Assembly: GCF_003182155.1 (NCBI RefSeq)
Contig: NZ_QGTG01000002.1
Coordinates: 1,379,646 to 1,443,645 of the forward strand
Source of the DNA: Chitinophaga sp. S165
GTDB taxonomy: Bacteria > Bacteroidota > Bacteroidia > Chitinophagales > Chitinophagaceae
DNA: 64,000 bases
Direction of reading: 5' to 3'
The notes beneath the pieces are model-generated. The model did no database searches. It saw nothing but the letters and a program-made list of their open reading frames with translations, and was not told the origin of the DNA. Positions within the stretch are counted from its first letter, which is position 1. The number at the start of each line of letters is the position of its first letter. Positions 62,014-64,000 of this stretch are shown one piece after another. Made by a program: the position numbers and the translations under genes.

Positions 62014-62652
62014 ATGCAACTTTTTGATGATTTTGAGCTGTTTGACGAGGGGACAAGGCGTTTCGTAGACTTTCAACTGCCAAATACAGAGTTAAGGCTT
62101 TGGGAACAGTTCTTCCCCAGAACAGAAGCCGATAAATATTTCAGGATACTCAAAGAAACAACCCCCTGGCAACAGCGTACCCGGAAAATGTATGACAGGA
62201 TTTTACCTGATCCCCGTTTAACTGCCTATTATGGTGGAACAAAAGGATTTGAATGGACGACAGATCTGTTGGATATCAAGGCCAAAGTAGAAGCCGCCTG
62301 CGGTATTATCTTTGACCGGGTATTGCTGAACTATTACCGGGACGGGAATGATTCCGTATCCTGGCATAGTGACACTTTGCCGGCAGATGGTGTGCACCAC
62401 CCTATTGCTTCCGTTACCTTCGGGGAAACCAGGCTTTTTAAAGTAAGACCCAAAGACCGGTTAGTCACCGGTCAGCTGGAAATTCCCTTAACACATGGCA
62501 GTTTCCTGTTAATGGGAGAAACCATGCAGGACCATTATGAACATCATATCCCTAAAACCTCGAAAAAGATCGGTGCACGTATTAACCTGACATTCAGGAT
62601 CTCCGAACCGGGAAAACAGGTTTACACTATCGCACCGGCATCGCAACCATAA
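62014..62652 (+). CDS. AlkB-like 2-oxoglutarate/Fe(II) dioxygenase
   Basis: From ATG 62014 the 212-aa enzyme shows YYGGTKGFEW, LLNYYRDGNDSVSWHSDTLPADG (iron ligands His and Asp, about 117-119), HHIPKTSKKIGARINLTFR (third His and the 2-oxoglutarate-binding Arg). AlkB proteins repair alkylated bases by oxidative demethylation. The start at 61915 would add a stretch without family similarity and overlap the promoter. Confidence 0.88.
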   Translation: MQLFDDFELFDEGTRRFVDFQLPNTELRLWEQFFPRTEADKYFRILKETTPWQQRTRKMYDRILPDPRLTAYYGGTKGFEWTTDLLDIKAKVEAACGIIFDRVLLNYYRDGNDSVSWHSDTLPADGVHHPIASVTFGETRLFKVRPKDRLVTGQLEIPLTHGSFLLMGETMQDHYEHHIPKTSKKIGARINLTFRISEPGKQVYTIAPASQP

Positions 62653-62682
62653 ATTCGAAGGGAAAAGCTTTTCCGGACAGCT

Positions 62683-62690
62683 TAACTTTG
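62683..62690 (+). promoter_or_regulatory. -7 element TAACTTTG
   Basis: An exact TAnnTTTG match lies 17 bases before the ATG of the DUF434 gene. Confidence 0.5.
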
Positions 62691-62707
62691 ACATTCACTC
62701 CCCCGTC

Positions 62708-63451
62708 ATGGATAAAGAAATACTACAAGCCGGAAGAAACAAAGATCAACATTTAGCAGACAGTGCACTATTCGGCTCGGTCGCTCAACAGGATAGATTA
62801 AAACTGGCGCTGGATGATATGTACTATCTCTTAAGCAGGGACTATCCGCAGAAAGCTTCGCTGGCGTTAGTGGGTAACAGGTATGACCTGATCAGGCGTC
62901 AACAACTCGCGTTGCAGGGAATGAGCTGCTCCCAACAACAATTAGAGAACCGGAGAAATAAGGAACTGCACAACGGTGATCTGAAGAATAAAGTTGTTTA
63001 CATAGATGGTTTTAATTTATTGATCCTACTGGAAACGGCTTATGCCGGCGGTTTCGTTTTCAAAGGTCTGGACGGTTGTTACCGCGATATATCATCCGTT
63101 CACGGAACCTACAAAATGATCAGTGAGACCGGTGATGTGTTGATAAGAATAGGAAATGTATTACAGCAACTGGAAGTGCAAAAAGTGATCTGGATATTCG
63201 ATGCGCCTGTTTCCAATAGCGGAAAGCTGAAAGGCTTTTGTTACGAGCTGGCAGAGAAGCATCATTTCCCCTGGGATATCTATCTTGAGAATGATCCTGA
63301 TAAATACCTGATAGCTGGTGATAAGTTAGTATGTAGTTCAGACGCGTGGATATTAGATGAATGTTCCACGTGGTTTAATCTGGGCGCATGGATGCTGAAC
63401 AATGATGGAAGCAAAGTATTAAATATTGTAGATCCTCAACCAACGTTATAA
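62708..63451 (+). CDS. DUF434 family protein
   Basis: The 247-aa protein has the DUF434 N-terminal region (ALDDMYYLLSRDYPQKASLALVGNRYDLIRRQQLAL) and a C-terminal domain with VVYIDGFNLLILLETAYAGG, KVIWIFDAPVSNSG and DPDKYLIAGDKLVCSSDAWIL. The second part resembles a PIN/NYN-like Asp-rich fold, so nucleic-acid cleavage is conceivable. No experimental function is known to me. Confidence 0.75.
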   Translation: MDKEILQAGRNKDQHLADSALFGSVAQQDRLKLALDDMYYLLSRDYPQKASLALVGNRYDLIRRQQLALQGMSCSQQQLENRRNKELHNGDLKNKVVYIDGFNLLILLETAYAGGFVFKGLDGCYRDISSVHGTYKMISETGDVLIRIGNVLQQLEVQKVIWIFDAPVSNSGKLKGFCYELAEKHHFPWDIYLENDPDKYLIAGDKLVCSSDAWILDECSTWFNLGAWMLNNDGSKVLNIVDPQPTL

Positions 63452-63496
63452 TACCTTTAACATTACGTAAAGGAGTGGCATGAACACATACAACTC

Positions 63497-63527
63497 CTTG
63501 TTTATATCGAAAAACTTCGTACATTTG
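63497..63527 (+). promoter_or_regulatory. promoter: CTTG, 19 bases, TACATTTG
   Basis: CTTG at 63497-63500, 19 bases and TACATTTG at 63520-63527 fit the Bacteroidota consensus. It precedes the 42-aa gene by 29 bases. Confidence 0.65.
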
Positions 63528-63556
63528 TGCACGAATTTTTAAAGCATTTAATCACA

Positions 63557-63685
63557 ATGACAAACAGTATTTCATATCAATCAGTGTTCAACGCAAGTGC
63601 TGCTATCAGAGCAGTAATTGCTAGCACCTGTATTGTCTTAATTAAGAACGGGGAGGCAGATCCTTGCCCGGATATGAGAGGTTAA
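63557..63685 (+). CDS. small peptide, 42 aa, unknown
   Basis: The frame encodes MTNSISYQSVFNASAAIRAV, then IASTCIVLIKNGEADPCPDM and RG, with two Cys. A consensus promoter lies just upstream and an intrinsic terminator 25 bases after the stop, so it is an independent transcription unit. A signal or peptide precursor is possible. No family is recognised. Confidence 0.6.
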   Translation: MTNSISYQSVFNASAAIRAVIASTCIVLIKNGEADPCPDMRG

Positions 63686-63709
63686 TTATTGTGTCTGGAT
63701 ATTCTTCAG

Positions 63710-63738
63710 AGGCCTCTTCATCCGAAGGGGCCTTTTTA
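63710..63738 (+). terminator. terminator of 42-aa gene
   Basis: A 10-bp stem (AGGCC-T-CTTC and complement, one wobble) with an ATCC loop is followed by T5. Confidence 0.75.
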
Positions 63739-63770
63739 TTTGTCTCCCCCATTCTTCCTTAAACAATTAT

Positions 63771-63998
63771 GTTTAGTTACATGCATGCAGTTATATACAA
63801 CTGCTTAATAGGATAACTATATCCGCATAACTAAACTGTATTTATTTCAATTAATATTTCACTAACAACATTTATAACAAGCAATATGATAGCCATTATC
63901 AAAACATTGACAATATTCTTTACACGGCAAGTCCGGTAACGTATAGTGCTATGCATATTGCAAAAAGCCTTCCGTTACCAGAGCGGAAGGTTTTTTTA
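63771..63998 (+). ncRNA. possible structured non-coding RNA
   Basis: An outer 9-bp stem (GTTTAGTTA at 63771-63779 with TAACTAAAC at 63828-63836) encloses two hairpins (GCAGTT/AACTGC at 63787-63804 and GGATA/TATCC at 63811-63824), a three-way junction. A terminator hairpin closes the segment. Only a 17-codon frame (63886-63939) lies between. No class is recognised. Confidence 0.3.
63968..63998 (+). terminator. intrinsic terminator near right edge
   Basis: The stem CCTTCCG and CGGAAGG with a 9-base loop ends in T7. No long gene precedes it. Confidence 0.75.
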
Positions 63999-64000
63999 TT

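Overview
The window looks like a chromosomal segment of a Chitinophaga-like member of the Bacteroidota. The evidence is the group's promoter signature (TTTG, about 19 bases, then TAnnTTTG), a type IX secretion (T9SS) C-terminal sorting domain on a pectate lyase, a carboxypeptidase-regulatory-domain TonB receptor, several families common in Bacteroidota (DUF4407, DUF2490, DUF6340, DUF434, DUF1680/GH127), and polysaccharide-degrading enzymes. This is family recognition by eye, not a database search. The single RNA gene seen is a tRNA-Pro.

Layout. 1-3.4 kb: a minus-strand run of two tiny cysteine-rich proteins, an HNH nuclease, an unknown 188-aa protein, a DUF4407 membrane protein and a PD-(D/E)XK restriction-type nuclease that leaves the left edge; it may be a defence cassette. 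3.5-5.8 kb: a TPR histidine kinase and LuxR-type response regulator. 5.9-7.6 kb: a 51-aa peptide gene with a hairpin-rich leader, an anchored unknown protein and a T9SS-tail fossil. 7.6-18 kb: two similar AraC modules, each next to short-chain dehydrogenases and small partners. 18-23.5 kb: a TonB receptor behind paired palindromes, a periplasmic thioredoxin and a StyA-like flavoprotein. 23.7-31.1 kb: three tandem paralogous HisKA_2 kinases feeding one NtrC-type sigma-54 activator. 31.5-40.2 kb: small membrane and unknown proteins, an ATP-grasp ligase, a Bcr/CflA exporter, a YoaK-type protein and a GH2 glycosidase whose 3' flank is an 11-bp tandem array.

40.3-43.6 kb is a small AT-rich island beside tRNA-Pro: a single-chain ATPase-TOPRIM protein resembling a fused PARIS defence system, then the wreckage of a RhuM gene and an epoxide-hydrolase gene. 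43.7-55.7 kb is mostly cell-envelope and polysaccharide metabolism (haem protein, pectate lyase, nitrilase, BBE-like oxidase, GH127, lipoproteins). 55.9-57.7 kb holds an anti-phage dCTP-deaminase gene with a small overlapping partner, again AT-rich. 57.8-63.5 kb has an alginate-lyase-family enzyme, a Crp/Fnr regulator with an SDR, an AlkB homologue and a DUF434 protein. The gap before alkB contains a perfect 38-bp inverted repeat built from 11-bp units. The right end has a 42-aa gene with its own promoter and terminator and a possible structured RNA.

The most interesting parts are three separate loci with defence-like features (left edge, tRNA-Pro island, deaminase), the 11-bp periodic DNA at two distant intergenic sites, the triplicated kinase operon, and two hairpin-rich non-coding segments.
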